Shown here: one piece after another, positions 13,201 through 22,997 of the stretch
Position numbering within the stretch: position 1 is the stretch's first letter
Layout: each line of letters starts with the position of its first letter
Origin: Urophycis tenuis
Lineage: Eukaryota; Chordata; Actinopteri; Gadiformes; Phycidae
Direction: 5' to 3'
DNA: 64,000 nucleotides
Assembly (NCBI GenBank): GCA_036785325.1
Contig: JAXIVH010000021.1
Location: forward strand, 593,707 to 657,706
The notes under the pieces: generated by a model
Databases searched by the model: none
Told to the model about the DNA's origin: nothing
The model's input: the letters and a program-made list of their open reading frames with translations, nothing else
Translations under genes and position numbers: made by a program

Positions 13201-15251
13201 GCCTCCTCCCGGAGGGACGTGCCCGGAACACCTCCCCAGGGAGGCGTCCAGGAGGCATCCTCACTAGATGCCCGAGCCACCGCAACTGGCTCCTCTCGAT
13301 GCGGAGGAGCAGCGGTTCTACTCTGAGCCCCTCCCGGATGACCGAGCTTCTCACCCTATCTCTAAGGGAGAGCCCGGACACCCTGCGGAGGAAACTCATT
13401 TCGGCCGCTTGTATTCGTAAAAACCAATAGTATACAATAAATAGATTTACCGATAAAATTATATGAAGCTATTTGAATAAGATCAAATAAAACATACTAT
13501 ATTAACACGCCCATAGTAACCTTGCTATTGTAGGTGAACTGTGCATTGATAGATAAATCTGACTAAAGTGTGAATTTAAATATAAATGTGCAAATATAAA
13601 TGTGCAAGTGTGCAGGATTTCAGAGGTAATGGAAGAAGACATAAATAACCACAAACCGTATGATGTGTTCTCACTGTCTTTTCCGGTGTAGGAACCACTA
13701 CTCTTAGTGGCAGCATTGCTACCATGGATATGTGTGTTCGCCACTTCAAACAAGCCTCAGGTCAGTGTCTGAGTGTTCCAGGTTGTAATGTACTGTGGGC
13801 GTGTTCCAGGTTGTAATGTAGTGTGGGCATGTTCCAGGTTGTAATGTAGAGTGGGTGTGTTCCAGGTTGTAATTTACTGTGGGCGTGTTCCAGGTTGTAA
13901 TGTACTGTGGGCGTGTTCCAGGTCGTAATGTACTGTGGGCGTGTTCCAGGTTGTAATGTAGTGTGGGCGTGTTCCAGGTTGTAATGTAGAGTGGGCGTGT
14001 TCCAGGTCGTAATGTAGAGTGGGCGTGTTCCAGGTTGTAATGTACTGTGGGCGTGTTCCAGGTTGTAATGTAGTGTGGGCATGTTCCAGGTTGTAATGTA
14101 GAGTGGGCGTGTTCCAGGTTGTAATGTACTGTGGGCGTGTTCCAGGTTGTAATGTACTGTGGGCGTGTTCCAGGTTGTAATGTACTGTGGGCGTGTTCCA
14201 GGTTGTAGTGTACTGTGGGCGTGTTTCAGGTCGTAATGTACTGTGGGCGTGTTCCAGGTTGTAATGTACTGTGGGCGTGTTCCAGGTTGTAATGTACTGT
14301 GGGCGTGTTCCAGGTTGTAATGTAGTGTGGGCATGTTCCAGGTTGTAATGTACTGTGGGTGTGTTCCAGGTTGTAATGTACTGTGGGCGTGTTCCAGGTT
14401 GTAGTGTACTGTGGGTGTGTTCCAGGTTGTAATGTACTGTGGACGTGTTCCAGGTTGTAATGTACTGTGGGCGTGTTCCAGGTTGTAATGTACTGTGGGC
14501 GTGTTCCAGGTCGTAATGTACTATGGCTGTGTTCCAGGTTGTAGTATTCCTGAAGCTTTAGAAGCAGCTTCCCTCCATCCTGCTCAACTCCTGGGGATCA
14601 GCAACCAGAAAGGAACCTTACAGTATGGATCTGACGCAGGTAAAATATATGATATACATCAAATCATATTATATATTAACATATCATAATACATTACAGT
14701 ACACATCCACTAAGTGGGGTGCAGTGATCGGCCTTTTCGCCAAAGACGTCAATGTTACCCCTCAAAATCTCTGACACCGATCATCAGACTAAAAATAGAA
14801 ACGTATCCAGGTACTGCAGGCGTTTGGTTTGACCGCTTTATGTATTGTGTATATGTAATGAATGTAATATGTAATGTACATATTAGATTAGATTCAACTT
14901 TATTGTCATTGTGCAGAGTACAAGTAGAGACAACAAAATGTAGTAATATCTCATAAACATTTGCAACCCTGCAGGATCACCATGTCACTCCGGGAGTCGC
15001 TCTCAAGTCTGTCTCAGACTGTGCAAGATAATCTGTGTGGTTTCATTTCAGTGATTCTGCCCAAATAGACACTTTCTGTCCAAGTGAAAACGCTTCAGCT
15101 TACCTCTTATCTTAATGGCAGTGATCACATGACATAATCACATGACAACAGAAGGTACAGCATATCATTACTTCCAGACCTGGTGTTGCTGGATGACCAG
15201 CTCATCCTGAAGGCCACCTTCATCTCAGGGGAGGAGGTGTGGAGGAAGTGA
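1579..15251 (+). CDS. amdhd2: N-acetylglucosamine-6-phosphate deacetylase (AMDHD2), 11 exons
   Basis: The enzyme removes the acetyl group from GlcNAc-6-phosphate to give glucosamine-6-phosphate in cytosolic amino-sugar catabolism. It belongs to the amidohydrolase (TIM-barrel) superfamily. Exons: 1579-1661, 2368-2504, 3519-3658, 3963-4017, 4201-4416, 5876-5964, 6598-6742, 7526-7633, 13692-13760, 14538-14639 and 15178-15251. They sum to 1218 nt and 405 residues, close to the vertebrate family length. All introns are GT/AG and every phase closes. Visible motifs include QFTNCRVL near the start, HLEGPFIS with E143, H212 and H233 (FITHLFNAM) as metal ligands, and the catalytic Asp D295 in LVTDAI. 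The start is the first ATG before the conserved QFTNC segment. The last exon ends in VWRK-stop. The gene is convergent with JMJD8. Introns hold most of the repeats up to 14537. Assignment rests on remembered family sequence, and the match runs end to end. Confidence 0.96.
1944..2108 (-). mobile_element. tRNA-derived SINE copy 2
   Basis: This is the same family and orientation as the copy at 968-1106. It lies in AMDHD2 intron 1. The complement shows a tRNA-like head with AGTAGCTCAGTAGGTAGAGC (box A) and GGTGGTTCGATCCCC (box B). The tail contains GTAAGTCGCTTTGGACAAAAG. Confidence 0.8.
2146..2193. repeat. Short inverted repeat (hairpin)
   Basis: The 16-nt arm CCCCCCATCACACATG (2148-2163) is perfectly complementary to CATGTGTGATGGGGGG (2176-2191), with a 12-nt loop. 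It lies in AMDHD2 intron 1. No larger element was recognised around it. Confidence 0.8.
2755..3453. mobile_element. hAT-like transposon remnant
   Basis: The right edge reads AGGTTGGTGACCCCTG, the complement of a typical hAT/Charlie terminal repeat (CAGGGGTCACCAACCT). The left edge has diverged and no intact partner terminus is seen. The interior is AT-rich with only short, interrupted frames. It occupies AMDHD2 intron 2. Confidence 0.5.
3729..4932 (+). repeat. Minisatellite with GGTGGTTCACTGTAGA core
   Basis: Units of about 45 bp contain TAGCTCCTCTAACAGCCTAT and GGTGGTTCACTGTAGA. Two units lie at 3729-3800 in AMDHD2 intron 3, and a run of about ten at 4490-4932 in intron 5. AMDHD2 exons 4 and 5 fall between the two groups. 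The same unit reappears inverted at about 43763-43820 inside TAOK2. Confidence 0.85.
4955..5870 (+). repeat. Minisatellite split by a MITE
   Basis: Tandem units carry GGGGTACTTCCTGTCA and AAATGACAGGTACTTCCTGT. They run from about 4955 to 5125 and resume at 5797-5870, just before AMDHD2 exon 6. The gap between them is a MITE insertion. Confidence 0.85.
5131..5796 (+). mobile_element. MITE, GAGTTTCAGAT family, copy A
   Basis: It begins GTCGAGTTTCAGATGAGG and runs about 665 bp to a diverged right end near CAAACGATCCAGAATG. It is homologous throughout to the complete copy at 24217-24871, in the opposite orientation. It is non-autonomous, with only short chance frames. It interrupts the minisatellite in AMDHD2 intron 5. 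Confidence 0.75.
5975..6297 (+). repeat. Minisatellite, ACAAGTACAACT units
   Basis: Units of about 30 bp built on CTACAAGTACAACTCACC follow the exon 6 donor of AMDHD2 almost immediately. The exon 6 frame stays open through the array, which explains the long frame there. Confidence 0.85.
6298..6590 (+). repeat. Minisatellite abutting AMDHD2 exon 7 acceptor
   Basis: Units of about 40 bp contain GCTGCATTGTGTTATGTTGT followed by GTAG. The last unit runs into the real acceptor (TTATTTTGTGTTGCAG, ending 6597). Each unit therefore resembles the polypyrimidine tract and AG of exon 7. Confidence 0.8.
6790..7345 (+). repeat. Minisatellite rich in GGTTAGGGT, AMDHD2 intron 7
   Basis: Units of about 42 bp contain TTCAGGTTAGGGTGATGACT and AGATAGGGTTAAT. 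A SINE (6902-7123) is inserted in the array. Between the array and exon 8 (7346-7525) similar degenerate units continue. Confidence 0.8.
6902..7123 (+). mobile_element. tRNA-derived SINE with target-site duplication
   Basis: The tRNA-like head has box A (TAGCTCAGTGGGTAGAGCG) and box B (GGTTCGATTCC), followed by a tRNA-unrelated body. It is flanked by the 5-bp direct repeat TAATT (6897-6901 and 7124-7128), taken from the surrounding minisatellite unit. The insertion therefore happened after the array existed. Confidence 0.85.
7640..8265 (+). repeat. 20-bp minisatellite, AMDHD2 intron 8
   Basis: About 31 tandem copies of a 20-bp unit, CACCTGCCCTTCACTTAGTG, start a few bases after the exon 8 donor (7634). 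Variation is mostly C/T at one site and G/T at another. Confidence 0.95.
10060..10692 (-). mobile_element. Short retroelement nested in the L2 copy
   Basis: It is flanked by the 8-bp direct repeat AGGTGTTC (10052-10059 and 10693-10700). The left edge is an ATCAATCAATC tail followed by AAACTTTATTTATAAAGCAC, a retroposon 3' end read on the minus strand. It contains the (CA)n run at 10216-10283. No coding capacity is seen. Confidence 0.65.
10216..10283. repeat. (CA)n microsatellite
   Basis: CA dinucleotide run inside the nested retroelement. Confidence 0.95.
11320..12195 (-). mobile_element. Probable DNA transposon remnant with THAP-like fragment
   Basis: The minus-strand frame at 12035-11844 (63 codons) begins with a THAP-like zinc-finger pattern. 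CAVVGCKNSRKR is followed by a Cys, an EHKP-like DHKP, and CQC. Such N-terminal THAP modules occur in P-element-like transposases. No catalytic transposase domain follows. The flanking sequence (GGGCGCCGCCATAACCC and others) is non-coding. Element boundaries could not be fixed. Confidence 0.45.
12200..12715. repeat. Near-palindromic minisatellite, AMDHD2 intron 8
   Basis: Units of about 37-39 bp contain CTGTATGAGTTAGCTCATAC, an almost perfect inverted repeat, followed by AGCAGAGAGTGACTACTAA. Each unit could form a small hairpin. About 13 copies are present. Confidence 0.9.
13014..13417 (-). mobile_element. LINE 3' fragment with 11-bp target duplication
   Basis: The minus strand encodes the C-terminal part of a fish LINE ORF, with FLRRVSGLSLRDRVRSS, RWLGHLVRMPPGRL and GRRPRGRPRTRWRDY. 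It ends in a CCAT-repeat tail on the plus strand. It is flanked by the direct repeat TAAAAACCAAT at 13003-13013 and 13418-13428, so it is a 5'-truncated retroposition. It landed next to an older LINE tail (about 12920-12965, TTTTATTAATCCCC). Confidence 0.85.
13776..14537 (+). repeat. 28-bp minisatellite filling AMDHD2 intron 9
   Basis: About 27 copies of a 28-bp unit built on GTGTTCCAGGTTGTAATGTA occupy nearly all of the 777-bp intron (13761-14537). The unit contains TTCCAG followed by GTTGTA, identical to the real exon 10 acceptor and the first bases of exon 10. Confidence 0.95.
14881..14945 (-). mobile_element. Retroposon tail fragment
   Basis: The short piece CAACTTTATTGTCATTGTGC is the complement of a LINE 3' end of the type also seen at 56062. 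It lies in AMDHD2 intron 10. Confidence 0.5.
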
Positions 15252-15418
15252 CCTGGCTACAGACAACCTCAATGTACGGTACTAGAGATGTTTAGTTACT
15301 GTGTCAGACACGGTCAACTTTAGTCACTAGCATAGAGATGGTTGAATTGAGTTACTAGGTTAGAGGTGGTTAAGGTTAGTTGCTATGTTACGTAGGGTGC
15401 AGGTTAACTACTAGGTTA

Positions 15419-15715
15419 CATTTACATTTAGGGCATTTAGCAGACACTTTTATCCAAAGCGACTTACAAAAAGTACATTTGTCATAGGAAGGTGAAACAT
15501 TTCATTGCTGCTAACACAGTAAGAAAGTAATCAGAACGAGTTTCAAGCATTTCAATTGCTAGGTTAACCATTGCTAGTATACAACAAGTCTGACTAAGTG
15601 TCAAGACGTACAACACACAAGAGCATGAGGGGAGGGTTTTAATAGAGGTAGAGGATGGATGTTATGCAGGGTTCAGGTAAACTCTGAACAAGTGAGTCTT
15701 GAGTTGGAGTTGGCG
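15419..15715 (-). mobile_element. L2-like LINE 3' fragment
   Basis: It is nearly identical over about 200 bp to the L2 3' end at 8398-8600, sharing TTACATTTACATTTAGGGCA and TTGCTAGTATACAACA. It lies downstream of the AMDHD2 stop codon and may be part of its 3' untranslated region. Confidence 0.8.
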
Positions 15716-16215
15716 TGACATCTAAGGTTAGAGGTGGTTAGGGTTAGTTGGAGTTAGATCTAAGGTTAGAGGTGGTTAGGGTTAGTTGGAGTTAGATCTA
15801 AGGTTAGAGGTGGTTAGGGTTAGTTGGAGTTAGATCTAAGGTTAGAGGTGGTTAGGGTTAGTTGGAGTTAGATCTAAGGTTAGAGGTGGTTAGGGTTAGT
15901 TGGAGTTAGATCTAAGGTTAGAGGTGGTTAGGGTTAGTTGGAGTTAGATCTAAGGTTAGAGGTGGTTAGGGTTAGTTGGAGTTAGATCTAAGATTAGAGG
16001 TGGTTAGGGTTAGTTGGAGTTAGATCTAAGGTTAGAGGTGGTTAGGGTTAGTTGGAGTTAGATCTAAGGTGGTTAGGGTTAGTTGGAGTTAGATCTAAGG
16101 TTAGAGGTGGTTAGGGTTAGTTGGAGTTAGATCTAAGGTGGTTAGGGTTAGTTGGAGTTAGATCTAAGGTTAGAGGTGGTTAGGGTTAGTTGGAGTTAGA
16201 TCTAAGGTTAGCTGC
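15716..16215 (+). repeat. 38-bp minisatellite, AMDHD2 3' region
   Basis: About 13 units carry GGTGGTTAGGGTTAGTTGGA and GTTAGATCTAAGGTTAGA. Short GGTTAGGGTTAG stretches resemble telomeric DNA but are part of a longer unit. Confidence 0.92.
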
Positions 16216-16426
16216 TAGGTTAGAGGTGGTAAATGTTGTGCTCTTCTCCAGTCCACTAGGGGGACCCCACACTCAGGGACCAGTCAGACTCCTTCACAGT
16301 CCAGTGCCTTCTGGGAGCAGTCCATGGTGACCATACGGCTCAACATGTTTTCCTTGACACCATTTAGTCGAATCATTGTCACGTCACATTCAATACAGAT
16401 GAGGAAAACATACTTTTGGAATTTGA

Positions 16427-16432
16427 AATAAA
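16427..16432 (+). terminator. Candidate AMDHD2 polyadenylation signal
   Basis: This is the only canonical AATAAA I noted in the unique sequence after the downstream array. It is 1.18 kb past the stop codon and lies where the convergent JMJD8 3' end approaches. Confidence 0.5.
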
Positions 16433-16596
16433 TATTTTGATGCTGCCTCTGACTTCATGTATCTGTGGTGCCTTCAGGGTGGAAGGTTGGGGTTAGGTGA
16501 TGTTGGTTCAGGGATAGCTAATGTTTGGGTTCAGAGGGAGGGTTGATGAGTTAGTTCCCCGTTTAGCAGGGAAGCCAAATGAAAAGCTTAAAGATC

Positions 16597-16602
16597 TTTA
16601 TT
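16597..16602 (-). terminator. Candidate JMJD8 polyadenylation signal
   Basis: AATAAA on the minus strand (TTTATT on plus), 423 nt past the JMJD8 stop codon. It is about 165 bp from the candidate AMDHD2 signal. Confidence 0.5.
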
Positions 16603-16629
16603 TAAAGACTCCAGGACTCACTTCTGTTC

Positions 16630-16930
16630 CAAAGGGAAATGAAGGAAACTTGTTTCATCACATCCTATAACAGTACAGTAGCATGGAACCTTGTTTCATC
16701 ACATCCTATAACAGTACAGTAGCATGGAACCTTGTTTCATCACATCCTATAACAGTACAGTAGCATGGAACCTTGTTTCATCACATCCTATAACAGTACA
16801 GTAGCATGGAACCTTGTTTCATCACATCCTATAACAGTACAGTAGCATGGAACCTTGTTTCATCACATCCTATAACAGTACAGTAGCATGGAACCTTGTT
16901 TCATCTCATCCTTTAACAGTACAGTAACAT
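16630..16930. repeat. Minisatellite in JMJD8 3' untranslated region
   Basis: About seven units contain ACCTTGTTTCATCACATCCT and ATAACAGTACAGTAGCATGG. They lie between the JMJD8 stop codon and its candidate polyadenylation signal. Confidence 0.92.
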
Positions 16931-17024
16931 GGAACTTCGTTTCATTCATTTGGAGGTCACTCTTTGTCTCCATTGGTCCAGAACGAGCAGAACCACAGCC
17001 ATGATGGTTCGGCTGGCCCTCAGC

Positions 17025-20000
17025 TCACCCAAGGAATGTAGACATGAAGACGCTGGTGTCCAGGTTGAGGGTGGCGTGCCACCAGCGGTCAGGGAAGAAC
17101 AGAACCTGGGAATGGAACCAAGAACCACTTTAAATATCTCTACTAGTACTACCACTGCTACTACCACTACAGTGGAAGTACTACTACTGTAGTAGTACTG
17201 CTACTACACTGTAGCAGTACTACTACAGTGCAGTAGTACTACTGCTCCCACTACAGCTCCTGAACACCAGACCAGGAGGTGTGCTCAGGGCCTCTAACGC
17301 CCCAGGTCAACACCTTAACTCCAGTAATACTGGTATGGGGGAGCAGGACAGAGCAGAAGGCCTCACCTCTCCCGGCCGGATGGTGCACTCCAGGGGGGCT
17401 TCCTCGGGGGGCAGCAGAGGGTAAGTCTCCTCCAGCCAGGACAGTGTGCTCCGGTTGGGGTGGAAATGGGGCTCCTGGTCCGGAGGGTACAGGAACCACC
17501 GCTAGAGGAACACAGGCTGTCACTTTGGAGCTGCTGGTCCATTAGTAGGGAGGGGCTTGAGGTCACTCTCTACAGGGGGTCCTGGCCTCTTTACCTTACA
17601 GGCCCTCGGAGGTTCAGTGTTCAAGTGATGTCTACAGAGATGGATCTTTTTCTTAAGCATTTTGGAATGAATTTGCTGTGACTAATCCAGTGATTTGCTG
17701 CATACTAATTAACTGATCAGCTCGACTAATGAACTGGGGATGAACCAGTCGCTGGGGGAGAGGGAGCAGGTTAGGGTTCAGAACCTGGCCGACCTTTCTA
17801 CCGTAGAGAACCTCTGAGAATCCAGCGCCGTGCCAGTGGAAGGGAACGCCTGTGCCCGGTCCTGCACACAGTGAGACCACACTGTAAGATGGACCCTGTG
17901 TGCGCACACCGGAAGTCTTCTCTGTATTGTTGTTTGGAGCAGGACTGACCCGCGAGCCCAAAGCTGAAGGCGGGGGTGGTTCCTGGGAGAAGGTAGGGCG
18001 GGGGCTGGTACTGGTCAAACAGTGGACTCCATTCGGTGAAGTTATTGTCTCCAAAGAAATACAGAGTGTCTGGAAGAGAGGTCATCAGGAGGTACAGGTG
18101 CACAAACATTCAGTGTGTAATGTTAGTGTGTGTGTTATATGTGTAATGTTAGTGTGTGTTTCATGTGTAATGTTAGTGTGTGTTTCATGTGTAATGTGAG
18201 TGTGTGTTTCATGTGTAATGTTAGTGTGTGTGTTTCATGTGTAATGTTAGTGTGTGTGTTTCATGTGTAATGTTAGTGTGTGTGTTTCATGTGTAATGTT
18301 AGTGTGTGTGTTTCATGTGTAATGTGAGTGTGTTTCATGTGTAATGTTAGTGTGTTTCATGTGTAATGTTAGTGTGTGTTTCATGTGTAATGTTAGTGTG
18401 TGTGTTTCATGTGTAATGTTAGTGTGTGTTTCATGTGTAATGTGAGTGTGTGTTTCATGTGTAATGTTAGTGTGTTTCATGTGTAATGTTAGTGTGTATT
18501 TCATGTGTAATGTTAGTGTGTGTGTTTCATGTGTAATGTTGGCGTGTGTTTCATGTGTAATGTTGGCGTGTGTTTCATGTGTAATGTTGGCGTGGTTTCA
18601 TGTGTAATGTAAGTGTGTATGTTTCATGTGTAATGTTAACGTGGGTTTCATGTGTAATGTTAGTGTGTATGTTTCATGTGTAATGTTAGTGTGGGTTTCG
18701 TGTGTAATGTTGGTGTGTGTTTCGTGTGTAATGTTGGTGTGTGTTTCGTGTGTAATGTTGGTGTGTGTTTCGTGTGTAATGTTGGTGTGTGTTTCGTGTG
18801 TAATGTTGGTGTGTGTTTCGTGTGTAATGTTGGTGTGTGTTTCGTGTGTAATGTTGGTGTGTGTTTCGTGTGTAATGTTGGTGTGTGTTTCGTGTGTAAT
18901 GTTGGTGTGTGTTTCGTGTGTAATGATGGTGTGTGTTTCATGTGTAATGTTGGTGTGTGTTTCATGTGTAATGTCGGTGTGTGTGTAATGGTAGGCTCAC
19001 CACTTCCCAGTGCATTTGCAGGCTGAGGCTTCAACAGGAAGTCGACGTACTCCTGGAAGGGAACGTCGACTGAAACAACAGCAGCCGCATAGTATTACTG
19101 TTATTAATTACTGTTACTAGTTACTATTACACCCTTAGAAAGTGTAGTGTTTCATGTCGTTTAGACCAAGTGTGTCATGTGATATAGTGCAGAGGTTCTT
19201 AAACATCTGGGACGCATAGTCCTCCAAACCCCTACCTGCTCCTTAATGACCTGTCTCTGTACTGTCTAACCCCTACCTGCTCCTTAATGACCTGTCTCTG
19301 TACTGTCTAACCCCTACCTGCTCCTTAATGACCTGTCTGTACTGTCCAACCCCTACCTGCTCCTTAATGACCTGTCTCTGTGCTGTCTAACCCCTACCTG
19401 CTCCTTAATGACCTGTCTCTGTACTGTCTAACCCCTACCTCCTCCTTAATGACCTGTCTCTGTACTGTCTAACCCCTAACTGCTCCTTAATGACCTGTCT
19501 CTGTGCTGTCTAACCCCTACCTGCTCCTTAATGACCTGTCTCTGTGCTGTCTAACCCCTACCTGCTCCTTAATGACCTGTCTCTGTACTGTCTAACCCCT
19601 ACCTGCTCCTTAATGACCTGTCTCTGTACTGTCTAACCCCTACCTGCTCCTTAATGACCTGTCTCTGTACTGTCTAACCCCTACCTGCTCCTTAATGACC
19701 TGTCTCTGTACTGTCTAACCCCTACCTGCTCCTTAATGACCTGTCTCTGTACTGTCTAACCCCTATCTGCTCCTTAATGAAACCCCTACCTGCTCCTTAA
19801 TGACATGTCTCTGTACTGTCTAACCCCCTACCTGCTCCTTAATGATCTGTCTCTGTACTGTCTACCCCCTACCTGCTCCTTAATGACCTGTCTCTGTACT
19901 GTCTAACCCCTACCTGCTCCTTAATGACCTGTCTCTGTACTGTCTAACCCCTACCTGCTCCTTAATGAAACCCCTACCTGCTCCTTAATGACCTGTCTCT

Positions 20001-22905
20001 GTACTGTCTAACCCCTACCTGCTCCTTAATGACCTGTCTCTGTACTGTCTAACCCCTACCTGCTCCTTAATGAAACCCCTATCTGCTCCTTAATGACCTG
20101 TCTCTGTACTGTCTAACCCCTACCTGCTCCTTAATGACCTGTCTCTGTACTGTCTAACCCCTACCTGCTCCTTAATGACCTGTCTCTGTACTGTCTAACC
20201 CCTACCTGCTCCTTAATGACCTGTCTCTGTACTGTCTAACCCCTACCTGCTCCTTAATGACATGTCTCTGTACCTAGTGTAACTTAGAAGCATCTCTTAG
20301 TGACTAGTGGTAATAGTAGTATATAGTAATCACAGTAATCATAGTAGTAGTACTGCATACCTTTCTTGTAAGAGTATGTGTTGGCAGTACTCAGCCTTAC
20401 TGTCCGATCTCCAAACCAGCTCAGCAGGTTGGTCTTGGAACACAACAACCTGAACTTCTGCAAAAAACCATTAGTTACGTTCCAATAAAACCACATCAGT
20501 TATACAGAAGAACTACCTATAGAACTATCAACAAGTCAGGGTCACATTCATGATCACCACTGAGGATACAGTTATGTTCCTGTGTAGAGACCCCATGCTG
20601 TGTGGTTCTATTAATGTTCCTGTGTAGAGACCCCATGCTGTGTGGTTCTAGTGATGTTCCTGTGTAGAGACCCCGAGCTGTGTGCTTCTAGTGATGTTCT
20701 TGTGTAGAGACCCCGAGCTGTGTGCTTCTAGTGATGTTCCTGTGTAGAGACCCCGAGCTGTGTGGTTCTAGTGATGTTCCTGTGTAGAGACCCCGAGCTG
20801 TGTGGTTCCAGTGATGTTCCTGTGTAGAGACCCCGAGCTGTGTGGTTCTAGTGATGTTCCTGTGTAGAGACCCCGAGCTGGGTGGTTCTAGTGATGTTCC
20901 TGTGTAGAGACCCCATGCTGGGTGGTTCTAGTCATGTTCCTTTGTAGAGACCCCATGCTGTGTGGTTCTAGTGGTGTTCCTGTGTAGAGACCCCATGCTG
21001 TGTGGTTCTATTAATGTTCCTGTGTAGAGACCCCATGCTGTGTGGTCCTAGTGATGTTCTTGTGTAGAGACCCCGAGCTGTGTGGTTCTAGTGATGTTCC
21101 TGTGTAGAGACCCCATGCTTTGTGGTTCTAGTGATGTTCCTGTGTAGAGACCCCGAGCTGTGTGGTTCTAGTGATGTTCCTGTGTAGAGACCCCGAGCTG
21201 TGTGGTTCTAGTGATGTTCCTGTGTAGAGACCCCGAGCTGTGTCGTTCTAGTGATGTTCCTGTGTAGAGACCCCGAGCTGTGTGGTTCTAGTGATGTTCC
21301 TGTGTAGAGACCCCGAGCTGTGTGGTTCCAGTGATGTTCCTGTGTAGAGACCCCGAGCTGTGTGGTTCTATTGATGTTCCTGTGTAGGGACCCCATTCTG
21401 TGTGGTTCTAGTGATGTTCCTGTGTAGAGACCCCGAGCTGTGTGGTTCTATTGATGTTCCTGTGTAGAGACCCCATTCTGTGTGGTTCTAGTGATGTTCC
21501 TGTGAAGAGACCCCGAGCTGTGTGGTTCTATTGATGTTCCTGTGTAGGGACCCCATTCTGTGTGGTTCTAGTGATGTTCCTGTGTAGGGACCCCATTCTG
21601 TGTGGTTCTAGTGATGTTCCTGTGTAGAGACCCCGAGCTGTGTGGTTCTATTGATGTTCCTGTGTAGGGACCCCATTCTGTGTGGTTCTAGTGATGTTCC
21701 TGTGAAGAGACCCCGAGCTGTGTGGTTCTATTGATGTTCCTGTGTAGGGACCCCATTCTGTGTGGTTCTAGTGATGTTCCTGTGTAGGGACCCCATTCTG
21801 TGTGGTTCTATTGATGTTCCTGTGTAGGGACCCCATTCTGTGTGGTTCTAGTGATGTTCCTGTGTAGAGACCCCATTCTGTGTGGTTCTATTGATGTTCC
21901 TGTGTAGGGACCCCATTCTGAGTGGTTCTAGTGATGTTCCTGTGTAGGGACCCCATTCTGTGTGGTTCTAGTGATGTTCCTGTGTAGAGACCCCATTCTG
22001 TGTGGTTCTATTGATGTTCCTGTGTAGGGACCCCATTCTGAGTGGTTCTAGTGATGTTCCTGTGTAGGGACCCCATTCTGTGTGGTTCTATTGATGTTCC
22101 TGTGTAGGGACCCCATTCTGTGTGGTTCTAGTGATGTTCCTGTGTAGAGACCCCGAGCTGTGTGGTTCTAGTGATGTTCCTGTGTAGAGACCCCGAGCTG
22201 TGTGGTTCTAGTGATGTTCCTGTGTAGAGACCCCGAGCTGTGTGGTTCTAGTGATGTTCCTGTGTAGACTCACCATGTTGTCTGAGACTCCAGTGAGGAT
22301 GACTGGTCGTCTGTAAGCATAGCTGAGGTGACATGAACACAGATTATCAAAAGTACTTCCGATACTTAGAACCCATAGACTGTATATAAATATGGACAAA
22401 CCCTCCGTGACGTCACCCATAGACATTCTTAACAGCGGAGATGAAGCCTAAAATTGAGCTACTGGGCGCCGCCATCATGGACATTTCAGTCTGTGTTCTA
22501 AGCCCGCCTACCTCCGGCCAGACCAATCAAAGCCTCGAATCCGTGAAGGTCATGCCGTGATTACAGATGACAGCTGCCAATCAAGTTGACCACGCCCTTA
22601 ATTATTCATAAAATAAATCCTTCTCTGTGCATTAAAATAATGGATTCTAAAAAAATTCACCCCCCCCCCCCCCCCCCCCACAGTTGTCATGGACTCGAAC
22701 ACTACTGAAAGACACCAAAACCGTTTTTTGAACCAGGCTGTAAACATGTTTATTTTGGCTGTAAAGTTGGACATTTTAACATGGGTGTCTATGGGAGTTG
22801 ACTCCCTTCTGCAGCCAGCCTCAAGCGGCCAGTCGAGGAACTGCAAGTTTTTGCACTTCCGCATGGGCTTCATTTTTCAGCATGGAATGTTGCCGCTTGT
22901 TAGAA

Positions 22906-22997
<92 letters not shown>

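Noticed and set aside
13762..14334. 190-codon antisense frame of YNLEHAHSTLQPGTRP type
   Set aside because: Reverse reading of the 28-bp AMDHD2 intron array.
15716..16215. Interstitial telomere sequence
   Set aside because: TTAGGG occurs only within a 38-bp unit, never as a pure hexamer run.
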